From contig JACKMX010000002.1 in assembly GCA_024235175.1 (NCBI GenBank), positions 1 through 64,000 on the forward strand: a stretch of 64,000 bases of DNA, written 5' to 3'. A model generated the notes under the pieces. That model was given only the letters and a program-made list of their open reading frames with translations. It made no database searches and was not told the DNA's origin. Made by a program: the position numbers and the translations under genes. The stretch comes from Chromatiaceae bacterium. Lineage in GTDB: Bacteria; Pseudomonadota; Gammaproteobacteria; Chromatiales; Chromatiaceae. Below are positions 17,310 to 26,431 of this stretch, in pieces. Position 1 is the first letter of the stretch, and each line of letters begins with the position of its first letter.

Positions 17310-17362
17310 TTTGAATACCCTGTTTGTAAGTGAAGGTTGTAAACGAAGGGCATCCTTTCCCG

Positions 17363-17389
17363 ATATCAGGAACGCCAGATGACTCTTTA
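17363..17389 (-). promoter_or_regulatory. Possible sigma-28 (FliA) promoter of the chemoreceptor gene
   Basis: On the minus strand TAAA is followed by exactly 15 bases and CCTGATAT. The FliA consensus is TAAA-N15-GCCGATAA; the -35 core and spacing match and five of eight -10 bases agree. The element ends ~53 bases before the chemoreceptor ATG, a normal distance. FliA control of chemoreceptors is common. Confidence 0.4.
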
Positions 17390-17606
17390 TTAACCCTACA
17401 GATATCCAAAATAGCGGCCGGCCAACACAGATCTTTATTCTTTACGGCAGATTCATTACAGTAGCCTGAAATCACGCATTCAAATCAAGTTTTATACTCC
17501 CCATCGTGACAAACGGCGGCAAAGTTCAAAACTGATTACTCCAACCTGGATATGGTAAGCTTTTCCGCTGCTGATTCATGGGCAGACAATAACGAGGTAC
17601 CGGGAG

Positions 17607-18578
17607 TTGAAGAGCATACTGCAACACCGACGTTTCAGCCGGAACATCCTGATTGAGATGTCTGTTCTCGCTGTGCTGGTCGCTCTGCTGATCGCCTGGC
17701 AGTTCGATTTTGTCAACAGCGTCTATTTCCAGGATCAGCTGACTCCCACCGGCATAGTGCTCAACAGCGCCATCATCTCGCTGTTTGCGCTGGGCGTGCT
17801 GCGCGTCATCTGGCTGCTGTTCAGATACGCCGGAGAGGAGAGCGCCATCCTTAAGGTGATCGACAACATCGAGCAGGGCTTCAAACCGTTGTCTGAAGTT
17901 CCGGAGGACAGGATTGTCACCCGGCGCTATCGGATCATGGAGCAGTTGTATAAAAGCAATACTCCGATAAATCACAGCGCTTTGGCATCAACCCTGGTCG
18001 CATCGGAAAGCACCCGCAATAGCTTTCCCAAGTTTATCAACAACATCCTGATTCTAAGCGGCGTGTTCGGCACCATCGTTTCGCTCTCCATTGCGCTGGT
18101 CGGAGCAACCGATCTGCTGGAATCAGCGGTTAACATGGATGGCATGGGGATGGTGGTGCATGGCATGTCCACGGCGCTCTCCACCACCATTACCGCAATC
18201 GCCTGCTATGTTTACTTCGGTTATTTCTTCCTCAAGCTGACCGATGTCCAGACCAATCTGATAAGCGCCGTCGAGCAACTCACCGGCAACCACTTCATGC
18301 CGCGCTTCCATATCCAGACGGAAACGGTGCTGCATCAATTCGCCGATCTGATCCGGAGCCTGCAGGAACTGCTCGGACAGATGAAAAACTCTCAGAACTC
18401 TTATCAGAAGCTGGCCGAGGAGATGCGCAACTCGCAAAGCGCCTTCGAGGATCTGGAGACCAGAATCATATCCGCTCTGGTGGATGTCCATCGCACCAAG
18501 ATTCAGCCGGTCCACGAAGAGATGACTGACATCAAGCGGCTGCTCAGACTCGGTTTTCGCCTGCCTGAAGAGTCATGA
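17607..18578 (+). CDS. MotA/TolQ/ExbB-like proton-channel protein
   Basis: 323 aa from a TTG start with GAGG nine bases upstream; no in-frame ATG fits. Four hydrophobic helices at ~16-36, ~48-72, ~145-167 and ~186-212 follow the MotA/TolQ/ExbB pattern, with the cytoplasmic part between helices 2 and 3 and the family-like stretch FINNILILSGVFGTIVSLSIALVGA then GMSTALSTTITAIACYVYF. The C-terminal ~100 residues are helical and charged. The stop overlaps the ATG of the next gene (ATGA), so the two are translationally coupled, as expected for a MotA/MotB-type stator. Not adjacent to flagellar, tol or tonB genes. Probably an ion-driven motor unit of unknown purpose. Confidence 0.72.
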   Translation: MKSILQHRRFSRNILIEMSVLAVLVALLIAWQFDFVNSVYFQDQLTPTGIVLNSAIISLFALGVLRVIWLLFRYAGEESAILKVIDNIEQGFKPLSEVPEDRIVTRRYRIMEQLYKSNTPINHSALASTLVASESTRNSFPKFINNILILSGVFGTIVSLSIALVGATDLLESAVNMDGMGMVVHGMSTALSTTITAIACYVYFGYFFLKLTDVQTNLISAVEQLTGNHFMPRFHIQTETVLHQFADLIRSLQELLGQMKNSQNSYQKLAEEMRNSQSAFEDLETRIISALVDVHRTKIQPVHEEMTDIKRLLRLGFRLPEES

Positions 18579-19672
18579 GAGCCGACGACGCTTTCATCGA
18601 TCTCCGTCTGAACGTTCAGGAGGGCCACAATCAGGAGAGCTTCTGGCCGTCATTCACCGATATCATGACGGTGGTCGTGATGATTTTCATGATCGCCATG
18701 GTGGTGCTGCTGCTGCGCAATATCGATCTGGTCAACCAATTGCGCGCAACCATGAGCGCGGAAAGGGAGGCGATGGAGTTGGCACGCTCCACCGGCGAGG
18801 AGAAAGAGAACATCTCGCTGCGGCTGATGGCAGCCGAGAATGAACTTGCCATCAGACGGATGCAGCAGCGCGAACTGGACGAAGCCAATCGCGAACAGAA
18901 ACGTCTTATCATCAACCAGACCGATCTGATTGCCAGCCTGCAGCTGGAGATCGATACGCTGACCCGGGCAAAAGCACAGCTGACGACCGAAAGCGACTCC
19001 CTGAGCCAGCGCCTGGAGCGAGCGAATGTGCGGATTCAGTCGCTGCAGCAGGATCAACAGAGCCTGTTGCAGGATCTGACGTCGACGCGCCAGCAGCTGG
19101 AGAGCTCCAAGCGCCAGCTGGCCGGCATGGAGCATGATGTCGCCAGCCTGCAGGCGCTGCAGGAGAGCACGCGGAGTGAGTACGATGCACTGCAGCGAAG
19201 CCTCTCCGAGAGGACAGCTGAGTTGCAGCAGGCAAAAGACGCAATGCGCAGCTCCGGCTTCAGGCTCAACTCTCTGCAGGGTGAATACGACAAACTTAAG
19301 GTTGAGTATGACAAACTGTTCCGCCCGGCGCGCTCTCCGGAGGGCCGCTACCAGGTCATCGTCCGCTATTCGAAAGTGGATGGCGCACCCAGGATCGAAT
19401 TCACCACCGATGTTGCTTCCGGCTACGAAACCATCAGCAGAGCCGAGCTGGAGCAGCGACTGACCCGTCTCAAAACAGAAAAAACCAACGGTCTCTATGT
19501 GAAAGTGGTGTTCCCGGAAAACAGTGGTTTGGCATATAACGAAGCCTGGAAATTCACTTCCGAACTGCATGCGCGCTACGACTACTACTCCCAGCCTGAC
19601 GCGCCGGATCCGGACCTGCCGCTGGAAAAAGGAGAGCAGACGGACCCTGTTGCGCCATCGCGGAGCCCCTGA
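18575..19672 (+). CDS. MotB/ZorB-like single-pass protein with long coiled coil
   Basis: 365 aa. One membrane helix at ~28-48 follows the MotB-like motif SFWPSFTDIMTVVVMIFM, with Asp29 where MotB and ZorB have the proton-carrying Asp. Residues ~60-255 are a long heptad-rich coiled coil dominated by Glu, Gln, Leu, Arg and Ser. A small alpha/beta domain at ~265-345 (YQVIVRYSK, IEFTTD, LYVKVVFPENS) may be the periplasmic or ExbD-like end. No OmpA-type peptidoglycan-binding motif is seen, which separates it from MotB and ZorB. The start overlaps the upstream channel gene by four bases. I do not recognise a named family for the pair. Confidence 0.65.
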   Translation: MRADDAFIDLRLNVQEGHNQESFWPSFTDIMTVVVMIFMIAMVVLLLRNIDLVNQLRATMSAEREAMELARSTGEEKENISLRLMAAENELAIRRMQQRELDEANREQKRLIINQTDLIASLQLEIDTLTRAKAQLTTESDSLSQRLERANVRIQSLQQDQQSLLQDLTSTRQQLESSKRQLAGMEHDVASLQALQESTRSEYDALQRSLSERTAELQQAKDAMRSSGFRLNSLQGEYDKLKVEYDKLFRPARSPEGRYQVIVRYSKVDGAPRIEFTTDVASGYETISRAELEQRLTRLKTEKTNGLYVKVVFPENSGLAYNEAWKFTSELHARYDYYSQPDAPDPDLPLEKGEQTDPVAPSRSP

Positions 19673-19786
19673 TTCACCGTGTCTCTGCGGGCAGTGCTGT
19701 TACGTAAACCCTCCTCTCCCTCGTGAGGGAGAGATGGGGTGCGGGTGCAGACGATAAGACCCTGATTTTAATCACCCTCATCCTGG

Positions 19787-19855
19787 CCTTCTCCCTCGAA
19801 GGGAGAAGGGATAAAACCTTTTGCGACACCCTCTCGAAGGGAGAAGGGATAAATC
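19787..19855. repeat. Dispersed palindromic repeat, second locus
   Basis: Two tandem copies of TTCTCCCTCGAAGGGAGAAG-type units, followed by GGATAAA, between the coiled-coil gene and the hydrolase gene. A related CCTCCTCTCCCTCGTGAGGG palindrome lies just before, at ~19708-19735. Same family as at 5889-6060. Confidence 0.8.
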
Positions 19856-19909
19856 TTTGCGGCACCCTCAATGAGCGTAAAAAAAACGCTGACAACGTCC
19901 ATTTAAATC

Positions 19910-20761
19910 ATGTCGAGATTCTCGTTCGATAACCTCTGGCCCTACCTGCTGATTCCGCTGGCAGCATACATTTTTCTTCTTGCCGTACTCTATTTTTACC
20001 AGTCCCGGCTGCTCTACCATCCAAATCTGCCCTCCCGGCAACTTACCGCTCTCCCCGACAGTATGGGCATGGAATTCGAATCGGTGGAATTCATGGCAGA
20101 GGACGGTGTCAAGCTGCATGGCTGGTATATCCCGGCCGGGAATCCGCGCGCGACCCTGCTTTTTTTTCACGGCAATGCCGGCAATATCTCCCATCGCCTG
20201 GACTCCCTCAAACTGTTCAACGATCTGCAGCTCTCCGTTCTGATTTTTGATTACCGCGGATATGGGTTGAGCCAAGGTACTCCTGACGAAGCGGGAACCT
20301 ATCTCGACGCAGAGGCAGCCTTGCGTTATCTGACTGTCCATCGCGCCATTGATCCTCGCCGGATAATTCTGTTTGGCCGTTCGCTGGGCGGATCGATTGC
20401 GGCCTGGCTGGCAGCCAGAACCGATGTCATGGGTCTGATTCTGGAATCCGCTTTCACCTCGGTTTCCGATCTGGCTGCCGGGATATACCCGATCTTTCCG
20501 GTCCGCCGGCTCTCCCGCTTCCGTTACGACACGCTGCACTATCTGCAGTCGGTTAAGGTGCCGGTGCTGGTGATTCACAGCCGAGGCGACGAGATCATAC
20601 CGGTCACCCATGGACGCAGGCTCTATGCACATGCACCGGAGCCAAAACATTTTCTGGAAATAGATGGCGGACACAACGACGGTTTTCTGCTGAGCCGCAG
20701 CCGCTATACTAAAGGCCTGCAGGATTTCATCGATGCGCTGACAGTCAGGCAGGAATCCTGA
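19910..20761 (+). CDS. Alpha/beta hydrolase (BEM46/YhfR-like serine hydrolase)
   Basis: 283 aa. One N-terminal membrane anchor (~12-34) is followed by an alpha/beta-hydrolase fold: FFHGNAGN (oxyanion region), DYRGYGLSQG, nucleophile elbow GRSLGGS, then HSRGDEIIP and GGHND supplying the likely acid and His. The family (serine aminopeptidase S33/Hydrolase_4) acts on esters or peptides; the substrate is unknown. Its stop is directly followed by the end of the convergent pcm gene with no bases between. Confidence 0.85.
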   Translation: MSRFSFDNLWPYLLIPLAAYIFLLAVLYFYQSRLLYHPNLPSRQLTALPDSMGMEFESVEFMAEDGVKLHGWYIPAGNPRATLLFFHGNAGNISHRLDSLKLFNDLQLSVLIFDYRGYGLSQGTPDEAGTYLDAEAALRYLTVHRAIDPRRIILFGRSLGGSIAAWLAARTDVMGLILESAFTSVSDLAAGIYPIFPVRRLSRFRYDTLHYLQSVKVPVLVIHSRGDEIIPVTHGRRLYAHAPEPKHFLEIDGGHNDGFLLSRSRYTKGLQDFIDALTVRQES

Positions 20762-21502
20762 TTAATTCGCAGGGTTCGCCAGCGATTCGCCGGTCAGCGG
20801 TACGAATATCACATCCAGTACATCCCGGGTGCGGGTTCTTCCCGCCTGGTCTTTCTCCAGCAGCATCAACTCCTGGTGCATGCCGGGCAGACCCACCGGA
20901 ATCACCAGACGCGCCCCTGGTTTCAACTGATCGACCAGAGGCTGTGGGATGTTCGGCGCCGCAGCGGTCACCAGAATACCGTCGAACGGCGCCTTCTCCG
21001 GCCAGCCGAAATAACCGTTGCCACAGCGGCACTCGATATTGTCATAACCAAGTCTGGCAAGCGTGGACTCTGCGCGCCGGGACAAGGAGTGCAATATCTC
21101 CATTGAGTAGACGCGGCTGACGAGTCTTGAGAGCACTGCCGCCTGGTATCCGGATCCCGTTCCGACCTCCAGCACCAGATCCCCCTTCTCCGGCTCAAGA
21201 AGATCCGTCATCAAGGCAACGATAAACGGCTGTGATATGGTCTGTCCCTCTCCGATGGGAAGGGGCCTGTTGGCATATGCCCTCTCCAGACAGTCCGGCA
21301 CCACAAACTCATGCCTCGGAACCTGCTCCATCGCCGCCATAACTTCTTCGGACAGCGCATCTCTTCCCGTCAGTGAGCAGGTATATTCAACATCCTGTCT
21401 GATCTCCCTCAGCATGTTCTCATGTTGAGACACTCTTTCAATCCAGGAGCGTCCGATTGCCGGCCCCAGGCTTTCTATCAGTGATTTCAATCTTCCTGCC
21501 AT
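20762..21502 (-). CDS. pcm: Protein-L-isoaspartate O-methyltransferase
   Basis: 246 aa from the ATG at 21502, which has GGGAAG upstream; a longer frame up to 21586 is less likely. Motifs of the PCMT family: VPRHEFVVPDCLERAYANRPLPIGEGQTISQPFIVA, SAM-binding VLEVGTGSGYQAAVLS, and FDGILVTAAAPNIPQPLVDQL. It methylates L-isoaspartyl residues in damaged proteins using S-adenosylmethionine so that they can be repaired. No surE or nlpD/rpoS beside it, unlike E. coli. Convergent with the upstream-numbered hydrolase gene, zero gap. Confidence 0.93.
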   Translation of the reverse strand: MAGRLKSLIESLGPAIGRSWIERVSQHENMLREIRQDVEYTCSLTGRDALSEEVMAAMEQVPRHEFVVPDCLERAYANRPLPIGEGQTISQPFIVALMTDLLEPEKGDLVLEVGTGSGYQAAVLSRLVSRVYSMEILHSLSRRAESTLARLGYDNIECRCGNGYFGWPEKAPFDGILVTAAAPNIPQPLVDQLKPGARLVIPVGLPGMHQELMLLEKDQAGRTRTRDVLDVIFVPLTGESLANPAN

Positions 21503-21705
21503 GACATCTTCCCTATCCGGGCACCTGATCCAATAAAACACTCTCATTGGTAAGTATAGAATCAGCACAAAATCCCGCCACTGCACCCAGCCTCCTTACC
21601 AGCCTCCTTATAGGTATAAACCACAATCCGGTACGCAGTTTCCTTAATTGACTCGGAATGCAATACACAGAGACTATGATTGGGTAAATTTCCAGGGAGA
21701 AAATC

Positions 21706-22743
21706 ATGCAGCTCAATTTTTCGGCACACCTCCGGACAATCCTGATTGTTTGCTTTTCCCTGTTGACATGGTCCGCCCTTGCTGCAGATCCGATTGCCAG
21801 GGGCAAGCTTAAGGGTGGAGTACTCTCCGAACATCCGGACTGGTTCAAGGAGAGCTTTCTCGATATCGCAGAAGATGTCGACCAGGCCGCCAAAGCCGGC
21901 AAGCACGTGATACTTTTCATGCAACTGAACGACTGTCCCTACTGCCACCGCATGATTGAAGAGAACTTCAAGCATGCGCCCTACACCGATTTCATAAAGG
22001 AGAATTTCGACGTAATTCAGCTCAACATAAAGGGTGACCGGGAGATCGCATTCAATGCGGATACCAACGTAAGCGAAAAGGAGCTGGCCGCCCTGCTCAA
22101 GGTACGCTATACACCCACGGTCATTTTTCTCAACAGCGAAAACAAAACGGTGCTGCGCCTGAACGGCTATCGATCGGTTCGCGATTTTGGTTATGCCCTT
22201 CAATATGTCCAGCAGAAAGCTTATATGGAGAGCACGCTTTCTCAATTCATCGACCGCCGCCCACCTGAGAAACAGTACAGTTTCCGACCACATCCACAGC
22301 TCAAACAGATCTCCAACCTGCAGTCGGTCGCTGGCAACCCGCTCGCCATTCTATTCGAGGATATCCATTGTGATCTCTGCGATGAGCTGCACGACGGTCA
22401 TCTGAAAAATCCTGCCGTCAGATCGGTGCTGGAGAATTTCACCTTTGTGCGGCTGGATGCGCTTAGCAGCACCCCTATCATCGATCCGGAGGGAAACAGC
22501 ACCACGCCCAGGGAGTTCGCCGAGAGGCTCGGTTTGAGCTATCGGCCGGGCATAGTGCTTTACGACAAAGGCAAAGAGGTCAGCCGCATTGACGGCATGC
22601 TCTACAGCTATCACTTCGAAGAGACGCTGCGTTACATCGGTGAACGGCACTACGAGAAGTACCCGAAGAGTTTTTACCAGTACCTCAACGTCCGTACCGA
22701 ACAGCTGCTGGCTGAGGGGAAAGATGTGGATTTATCGAAATAG
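21706..22743 (+). CDS. SoxW-like tandem thioredoxin-fold protein
   Basis: 345 aa. Signal peptide at 1-26 (ending ALAAD). The first thioredoxin-like domain at ~45-175 has CPYC (NDCPYCHRM) and the cis-Pro segment YTPTVIFL. The second at ~200-330 has CDLC (EDIHCDLCDEL) and YRPGIVLYD. Two thioredoxin folds in one periplasmic protein, each with a CxxC pair, suggest a thiol-disulfide reductase such as SoxW, which serves sulfur oxidation or cytochrome maturation. No other sox gene lies nearby. AGGGAGA before the ATG. Divergent from pcm. Confidence 0.75.
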   Translation: MQLNFSAHLRTILIVCFSLLTWSALAADPIARGKLKGGVLSEHPDWFKESFLDIAEDVDQAAKAGKHVILFMQLNDCPYCHRMIEENFKHAPYTDFIKENFDVIQLNIKGDREIAFNADTNVSEKELAALLKVRYTPTVIFLNSENKTVLRLNGYRSVRDFGYALQYVQQKAYMESTLSQFIDRRPPEKQYSFRPHPQLKQISNLQSVAGNPLAILFEDIHCDLCDELHDGHLKNPAVRSVLENFTFVRLDALSSTPIIDPEGNSTTPREFAERLGLSYRPGIVLYDKGKEVSRIDGMLYSYHFEETLRYIGERHYEKYPKSFYQYLNVRTEQLLAEGKDVDLSK

Positions 22744-22768
22744 TGTGTAATCTAGAAACGCCTCACAG

Positions 22769-22881
22769 CGTCATTCCGGCGGATGCCGGAGTAATGGTAC
22801 ATGGATGTACTGTTTAGGAGCCAAGGATGCCATCCGGTAAGGTGTTGAATTCTCTGGATCCCGGCCTTCGCCAGGATGACG
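22769..22881. repeat. Dispersed inverted repeat CGTCATTCCGGCGGATGCCGG
   Basis: Imperfect palindrome: CGTCATTCCGGCGGATGCCGG at the left and its near complement CCGGCCTTCGCCAGGATGACG at the right, ~110 bases overall. Such CGTCATTCCGGC repeats occur in many proteobacterial genomes. It fills the gap between two convergent genes and may end transcription from both sides. Confidence 0.75.
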
Positions 22882-22915
22882 TGCTCTGTTTAATTGACGT
22901 GTTTCTCGACAGTAA

Positions 22916-25036
22916 CTAAACGGTATCTGCCTCGTACACTGGAAAAGAGATCTGAAACTCAGCTCCCGGATTGCGGTTGATCACATTCACCCGGGCGTTC
23001 ATTGCCAGAACCAGTTGATGCACCAGCGCCAGGCCTATCCCTGTACCCACCGTTTCACGTGTCAGCTCGCTCTCGCTGCGGTAAAACATCCGGAAGATCT
23101 TTTTTGCCTGGTCGCGTGCCACGCCCGGGCCCCGGTCCCTCACGGAGAGCTGCACACGCCCCTCCGGATCGAGCATGCAGCGGACTTCGATAAGCTTCTC
23201 CTTCGCCCTGGACGAGAACTTGATCGCATTGTCGACAAGATTGATAACCACCTGTGTCAGACAATCCGAGTCCACCAGAATCAGCAAATCCGCAGCCTCG
23301 GGATGACAGTCCAGGCTGAGGGTAAAACCGGCATGCTCCGCCTGAGAGGTTATACATGGGCCGAGCTCCTCCAACAGCTCTGAGACCGATCTGGGCTGCA
23401 GGTCAATCCGCTGTTCGTTCCGGTTCATTCTGGCCAACTGCAGTACATTTCCGATCAGGCGTGAAAGCCTCTCGCCCTCGCTGGCGATATATCGGTAGTA
23501 GGTCTGCCGCTTTTCTTCGCTTACCCACCCCTCCAACAGCATCTCGCCGTACATGCGAATCGATGTCAGCGGTGTCTTGAGTTCATGACTGACCGCCGCC
23601 ACAAAGTCCTGCTGCTGACGCACCAGTTCGATCTGTCCGACGCCCAAACGGTAGATCAGCAGGAATCCCCCACAGAGTACCAGCAGCAGAACAGCCGAGG
23701 TCCAGAGGATGACGGACCCGCCCGTCCCGGACGGCAGGCTGGTAATGCTGAAGATGAGGCTCACTCCGTTCAACGGTGCAGACAAAGCCTTCTGGTAAAG
23801 CAGCGAGCCATGGAAATTCCCGCTGCCGGAAAAATAGCTGCGCCGGCCGGCGCCGTTGACAACCGAGAGTACATCGCCATTGTAAGCAACAAGCAGATCA
23901 CTCATCTCCGATAGCGCACCCTCACGGAACATTGCAAGGGCAACCTCCTGCAGGAACGGCTGCTGTGCAACCAGCATGCCCTGGATATAGCGCTTGCCGT
24001 CGCGCCATACGGTGCGGAACAGAACGAACTCTCCACTGTCGAGCAGACTCAACCGGTAGGGGTCCAGTTCGCTTTCGAATGTCCGCACCGGCACGCCTGA
24101 AAGCTGAGGGTAAGATTCACCAAGCCTATCCCGCAGCAGAGGCGCTGCGGACATCGGCAGCTGGCTTCGCTCCTTACGCACATGCTTTTCGTTGACAGCC
24201 GGAGAAAGCTCAGGCTCGGCAGCCATCTTCTCCCCGGCACCCGACTGAAACTTCAGATCCAGTTTCAAGTCCTCCACCCGTCCGAGAATGCCGGATCTCT
24301 TCTGCTCCTTACTCTTTTGGCTGATTACGGTCGACTTCTCCAGCAGATCGAAAGCCGCCTGCGACTGAACCTCCGTCTTTGCCGGGGGTGCCGCCAATCC
24401 TGCCGCTCCAGACCGGCTTCCTGCATAGCCGTTGACGGATCCGGATGCAACCCGGCGCTCCCGCCGCTCTGAGTCAGCAGCGGCGTCGTCCGGCTCCGAG
24501 TACTGTCTCTGCTCAGTTATCTCCCGCACTTCAGGCACCAGACGGTTGCTACTCAGAATAGTTTGTATCCGGGCTGAGAGTTCGAGGCGTTGCCGGTACT
24601 CGCCTTCAGTAACACCGTAAGTCAACGCCTCACTCTGCTGTGCGGGCAGCAGAGGCGTGCTGAATATCCCTTCGGCGTCTATCTGAAAATAGCCGATCAG
24701 GCCGGGAATTTCAGACCTCACCGGATAGGTGGCCAATACCGAGCGCTGCAGAAAATTGGAGTTTGCATCACCCAGGACGTTTAGAAATGAGAAATCGGTA
24801 AATGGCCGCAACTCCTCCGTTTTCATCAGCTGCAGATACCGCTTGTCCACGCGCGACACCAACTCCTCGGCCTGCAACCTGTGCCGATGAAACGCCTCCC
24901 ATTTCAACTCCGAATAGGCCTGCCACACCAGCACCAGCGCTGGAAGCGCAAGCGCCAGAAAAAACAGCAGCAGCCAGAGGCGCAGGCGATTTACTTCCGA
25001 TCCGGCAACCGTACTGCGCTCCACCACGCCGGTCAC
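22916..25036 (-). CDS. Sensor histidine kinase with large periplasmic domain
   Basis: 706 aa. TM1 at ~18-40; a very long periplasmic region to ~440, with a Ser/Glu/Lys-rich low-complexity part near 190-300; TM2 at ~445-467. The kinase core follows: H-box VSHELKTPLTSIRMYGEMLL (~485), N-box VINLVDNAIKFSS, G-box VRDRGPGVARDQAKKIF and GTGIGLALVHQL. It should autophosphorylate on the H-box His and pass phosphate to the response regulator encoded just upstream, whose stop overlaps its ATG (ATGA). Size and partner resemble PdsS-type kinases, but no sortase is seen here. Probably controls the divergent PspA/vWA operon (inference). Confidence 0.88.
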   Translation of the reverse strand: MTGVVERSTVAGSEVNRLRLWLLLFFLALALPALVLVWQAYSELKWEAFHRHRLQAEELVSRVDKRYLQLMKTEELRPFTDFSFLNVLGDANSNFLQRSVLATYPVRSEIPGLIGYFQIDAEGIFSTPLLPAQQSEALTYGVTEGEYRQRLELSARIQTILSSNRLVPEVREITEQRQYSEPDDAAADSERRERRVASGSVNGYAGSRSGAAGLAAPPAKTEVQSQAAFDLLEKSTVISQKSKEQKRSGILGRVEDLKLDLKFQSGAGEKMAAEPELSPAVNEKHVRKERSQLPMSAAPLLRDRLGESYPQLSGVPVRTFESELDPYRLSLLDSGEFVLFRTVWRDGKRYIQGMLVAQQPFLQEVALAMFREGALSEMSDLLVAYNGDVLSVVNGAGRRSYFSGSGNFHGSLLYQKALSAPLNGVSLIFSITSLPSGTGGSVILWTSAVLLLVLCGGFLLIYRLGVGQIELVRQQQDFVAAVSHELKTPLTSIRMYGEMLLEGWVSEEKRQTYYRYIASEGERLSRLIGNVLQLARMNRNEQRIDLQPRSVSELLEELGPCITSQAEHAGFTLSLDCHPEAADLLILVDSDCLTQVVINLVDNAIKFSSRAKEKLIEVRCMLDPEGRVQLSVRDRGPGVARDQAKKIFRMFYRSESELTRETVGTGIGLALVHQLVLAMNARVNVINRNPGAEFQISFPVYEADTV

Positions 25037-25737
25037 CCTTCAGTATGCAGCCGATAACCGGCACCACGCACCGTGACCAGAAAACGGGGCTGCCCCGGAT
25101 CCGGCTCGATCTTGCGTCTCAGCTTGGCGATATGTATATCGATGGTCCGCGTCTCCAGATCCAGATTTTTCGCGTAGCCCCAAACTTTGTTGAGCAGCTC
25201 TTCGCGCGAGACCGGGCGCTCCGTATTTACACTCAGATACTGAAGAATCTCGACCTCCCGCCTGGTAAAACCAATTGTCTGCGTGCCTGACCGAGCGGAA
25301 AGATTGAGGCAGTCCACATCGCAGTAATCGCCCAGACGTATATGCTGCTGCGCCTGGTTGACAACGCGCGTGCGCCGCAGCACCGCCTTTACCCGCAACA
25401 CCAGTTGCGTAATGGAGAAGGGCTTGGCCACATAATCGTCGGCACCGAGCGAAAGCCCCTTAATGATCTCCTCGTCACCGGATCTGGCAGTCAGCATGAT
25501 GATCGGCTGTTCCGGATCGGCGGCACGCAGCCTGTTGCAGACTTCGAACCCATCCATTCCCGGCAACATGATGTCCAGAAGTATCAGATCAAAGCCACCG
25601 CCCAGTGCTTTTTGAACAGCGGAGTTGCCGTCCGCAGCGGTTTCCACCGCATAACCGTGGTACAGAAACACATCCACCAGTCCATTGCGGATAGGCTCTT
25701 CATCTTCCACAACCAGTATGCGCAATTTTCTCTGCAT
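25033..25737 (-). CDS. OmpR/PhoB-family response regulator
   Basis: 234 aa from the ATG at 25737, which has AGGAG five bases upstream; the frame extends further but without an SD. Receiver domain with VVEDEEP, phospho-acceptor in LILLDIMLPGMDG, LTARSG and Lys in YVAKPF. The winged-helix DNA-binding domain has TRREVEILQYLSVN, REELLNKVWGY and RTIDIHIAKLRRKIEPDP. Coupled by a four-base overlap to the kinase gene. It begins ~160 bases from the divergent pspA-like gene, so auto- and cross-regulation of that region is plausible. Confidence 0.93.
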   Translation of the reverse strand: MQRKLRILVVEDEEPIRNGLVDVFLYHGYAVETAADGNSAVQKALGGGFDLILLDIMLPGMDGFEVCNRLRAADPEQPIIMLTARSGDEEIIKGLSLGADDYVAKPFSITQLVLRVKAVLRRTRVVNQAQQHIRLGDYCDVDCLNLSARSGTQTIGFTRREVEILQYLSVNTERPVSREELLNKVWGYAKNLDLETRTIDIHIAKLRRKIEPDPGQPRFLVTVRGAGYRLHTEG

Positions 25738-25894
25738 GTCTCTCCTATTGAGGGTCAGTCTAGCAGTCCGCCACAGGCATGACATGTAAATTTCCTGTAA
25801 AAGTGGCGGCCCTCATTTTACCAAAGCCTGTCTACTTTCCCGCTCCCTCCCCCCTTAGAGTGAATAACAGTTCACAAACAGGAGGCATCCAATC

Positions 25895-26431
25895 ATGGCA
25901 CTGATCAGACGAGTTTCAACACTACTGCGGGCAGATCTGCACGCGGTTCTCGACGCGCTGGAGGAGCCGGAAATTCTGCTGCGCCAGGCGATTCGCGAAA
26001 TGGAGGAGATACTGGCAGCAGACAGGCAAGGCTACAAATTGTTGCTGCATGAACAGGATCGTTTGCAGACGCGGGAGCAGGAGATTCGGCAATCCCTGAA
26101 CGACAACGAAAACAAGCTCGACCTCTGCTTCGAAAACGGCCAGGAGATGCTTGCCCGGGATCTGATCAGGCGCCGGCTTGAGGCAGAAAACAGTTTAAAA
26201 GCCTTGGCGGCCAGGCGCAGCAGATTGGAAAAACGCTGTACTGAACTGAGGGGGGCAATCGAACAGAACCATACACGTCTGGAGAGCACCCGGCAGCAAG
26301 CAGAGCTCTGCGCTGCAGAGAAACCTCAGATGCCGACGGAAGATTACCGGCCTGCAATAGAGAGGGAGATTCTGGAACGGGAGGTGGAACTCGAACTGCT
26401 GCGGGAGAAGCAGAAGAGAGGTTTGTCATGA
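25895..26431 (+). CDS. PspA/IM30-family coiled-coil protein
   Basis: 178 aa, somewhat shorter than classical PspA (~220). Nearly all alpha-helical, with the family-like start MALIRRVSTLLRADLHAVLDALEEPEILLRQAIREMEE. PspA proteins coat and stabilise the inner face of stressed membranes. AGGAGG precedes the ATG. The stop overlaps the ATG of the next membrane-protein gene (ATGA), so a physical link is likely. No pspF/pspBC genes here and no clear sigma-54 promoter seen; regulation is more likely by the divergent two-component system. Confidence 0.75.
   Translation: MALIRRVSTLLRADLHAVLDALEEPEILLRQAIREMEEILAADRQGYKLLLHEQDRLQTREQEIRQSLNDNENKLDLCFENGQEMLARDLIRRRLEAENSLKALAARRSRLEKRCTELRGAIEQNHTRLESTRQQAELCAAEKPQMPTEDYRPAIEREILEREVELELLREKQKRGLS

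Noticed and set aside
17607..19672. Zorya anti-phage system
   Set aside because: The two MotA/MotB-like genes recall ZorA/ZorB, but no ZorC/ZorD or ZorE effector is adjacent and the second protein lacks the peptidoglycan-binding domain.
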